Shown here: positions 5,554-6,234 of the stretch, in pieces
Layout: each line of letters begins with the position of its first letter
Numbering within the stretch: the stretch's first letter is position 1
Program-made: the position numbers and the translations under genes
DNA from: an uncultured Collinsella sp.
GTDB taxonomy: Bacteria; Actinomycetota; Coriobacteriia; Coriobacteriales; Coriobacteriaceae
Direction: 5' to 3'
DNA length: 6,234 nucleotides
Assembly (NCBI GenBank): GCA_900542315.1
Contig: UQMV01000064.1
Location: forward strand, 1-6,234
The notes under the pieces: generated by a model
Told to the model about the DNA's origin: nothing
Database searches by the model: none
What the model saw: only the letters and a program-made list of their open reading frames with translations

Positions 5554-5585
5554 TTGCGAACGGTCCGCGGCGCGAGTATTACAAT
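5554..5585 (+). promoter_or_regulatory. Probable pyrG promoter
   Basis: TTGCGA (5554-5559) and TATTAC (5577-5582) are separated by 17 bp, each a 4/6 match. The overlapping TACAAT (5580-5585) is a better -10 but would leave a 20-bp spacer. Transcription would begin near 5589-5592, giving a leader of about 50 nt. The placement between a terminator and pyrG supports a promoter here. The expected first bases (GACCCG) do not form the G run used in Bacillus-type pyrG reiterative attenuation. Confidence 0.45.
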
Positions 5586-5590
5586 GAAGA

Positions 5591-5622
5591 CCCGTAAGAT
5601 GTGTATGGACAACTTCTACGGG
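5591..5622 (+). other. Hairpin in the pyrG leader
   Basis: CCCGTA (5591-5596) and TACGGG (5617-5622) form a perfect 6-bp stem, extendable past one mismatch by two weak pairs, around a ~20-nt loop. It would occupy the 5' end of the predicted transcript and end about 18 nt before the pyrG start. No T run follows, so it is not a terminator; it could protect the 5' end or affect translation. Confidence 0.4.
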
Positions 5623-5640
5623 AAGCGCAGGTAACTCAAT

Positions 5641-6234
5641 ATGACCAAGCATGTGTTCGTAACCGGTGGCGTGGTTTCGTCCCTGGGCAAGGGTATCACC
5701 GCGGCCTCGCTGGGCCGTCTGCTCAAGTCGCGTGGCTACAAAGTAACGATGCAGAAAGCCGACCCGTATCTGAACGTCGACCCCGGTACCATGAGCCCCT
5801 TCCAGCATGGTGAGGTCTTCGTTACCGAGGATGGTTACGAGTCCGACCTGGACCTGGGTCATTACGAGCGCTTTATTGATGAGAATCTGACCCGCGATTC
5901 CAACTTTACGACCGGTGCCATCTACAAAAGCCTAATCGCCCGTGAGCGTCGCGGCGACTTTTTGGGCGGTACCGTGCAGGTGATTCCCCACGTCACCAAT
6001 GCCATTAAGGACAAGTTCCGCCGCATCGAGGAGCAGACCGGCTCCGATGTAGTCATCACCGAGCTGGGCGGCACGATCGGCGACATCGAGTCCCAACCGT
6101 TTGTCGAGGCCATCCGCCAGTACCGCAAGGAGGCCGGCCCCGAGAACGTCTGCTACATCCACGTGTCGCTCGATCCCTATATCACCGCCGCCCACGAGGT
6201 CAAGACCAAGCCCACGCAGCATTCGGTCAAGGCC
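5641..6234 (+). CDS. pyrG: CTP synthase, N-terminal part (partial at right edge)
   Basis: The first 198 codons are present and the frame is open to the window end; the family is usually about 530-550 residues. The sequence starts MTKHVFVTGGVVSSLGKGI, the CTP synthase signature with the P-loop lysine (K17). It continues with QKADPYLNVDPGTMSPFQHG (K39 matches the second ATP-site lysine), EDGYESDLDLGHYERF (D71, metal site), ERRGDFLGGTVQVIPHVTNAI, ELGGTIGDIES (E141, metal site) and KTKPTQHSVK. This covers much of the synthetase domain; the glutamine amidotransferase domain lies beyond the window. The enzyme aminates UTP to CTP using ATP and glutamine, activated by GTP, in the cytoplasm. The start is fixed by the conserved amino end, although the ribosome binding site (AGG at 5629-5631) is modest. 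Confidence 0.97.
   Translation, partial: MTKHVFVTGGVVSSLGKGITAASLGRLLKSRGYKVTMQKADPYLNVDPGTMSPFQHGEVFVTEDGYESDLDLGHYERFIDENLTRDSNFTTGAIYKSLIARERRGDFLGGTVQVIPHVTNAIKDKFRRIEEQTGSDVVITELGGTIGDIESQPFVEAIRQYRKEAGPENVCYIHVSLDPYITAAHEVKTKPTQHSVKA

Overview
The window reads as part of a Gram-positive, fairly GC-rich chromosome. The best guess is a Coriobacteriia member of the Collinsella type. That is an inference from GC-rich third codon positions, purine-rich Shine-Dalgarno sites (e.g. GAGGAGG), short intrinsic terminators after most genes, and the company of an arginine deiminase locus, a DUF1846 gene and pyrG. No rRNA or tRNA is present to confirm it. All genes are on the + strand.

Positions 1-2781 hold an arginine deiminase (ADI) catabolic locus: the last 17 codons of arcA, complete arcB (catabolic-type ornithine carbamoyltransferase) and a YfcC/ArcD-type membrane carrier that probably exchanges arginine for ornithine. 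Together they would import arginine, convert it to citrulline and ammonia, split citrulline to ornithine and carbamoyl phosphate, and export ornithine. Carbamate kinase (arcC), which makes the ATP, is not in the window. Two hairpins without U tracts lie between arcA and arcB, and a clean intrinsic terminator separates arcB from the carrier, so the genes are probably expressed at different levels.

Positions 2782-3385 are a gene-free stretch of about 600 bp that is unusually rich in inverted repeats. It contains a structured carrier 3' region with mutually exclusive pairings, two terminator-like hairpins, a perfect 12-bp palindrome, a diverged direct repeat whose base substitutions are all G versus A, and a 26-bp inverted repeat. 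A perfect TATAAT box for the next gene follows. This is the part of the window least explained by known genes.

Positions 3386-4867 encode a full-length DUF1846 protein of unknown biochemical function, with its own promoter and terminator. Positions 5124-5462 encode a small winged-helix protein I cannot name. It is followed by a GNRA-loop terminator, a short leader with a hairpin, and the first 198 codons of pyrG (CTP synthase), which runs off the right edge.

I found no mobile-element gene, CRISPR array or defence system. The candidates for something undescribed are the palindrome-dense intergenic region, the DUF1846 protein with its two GK-containing motifs, and the small wHTH gene next to pyrG.
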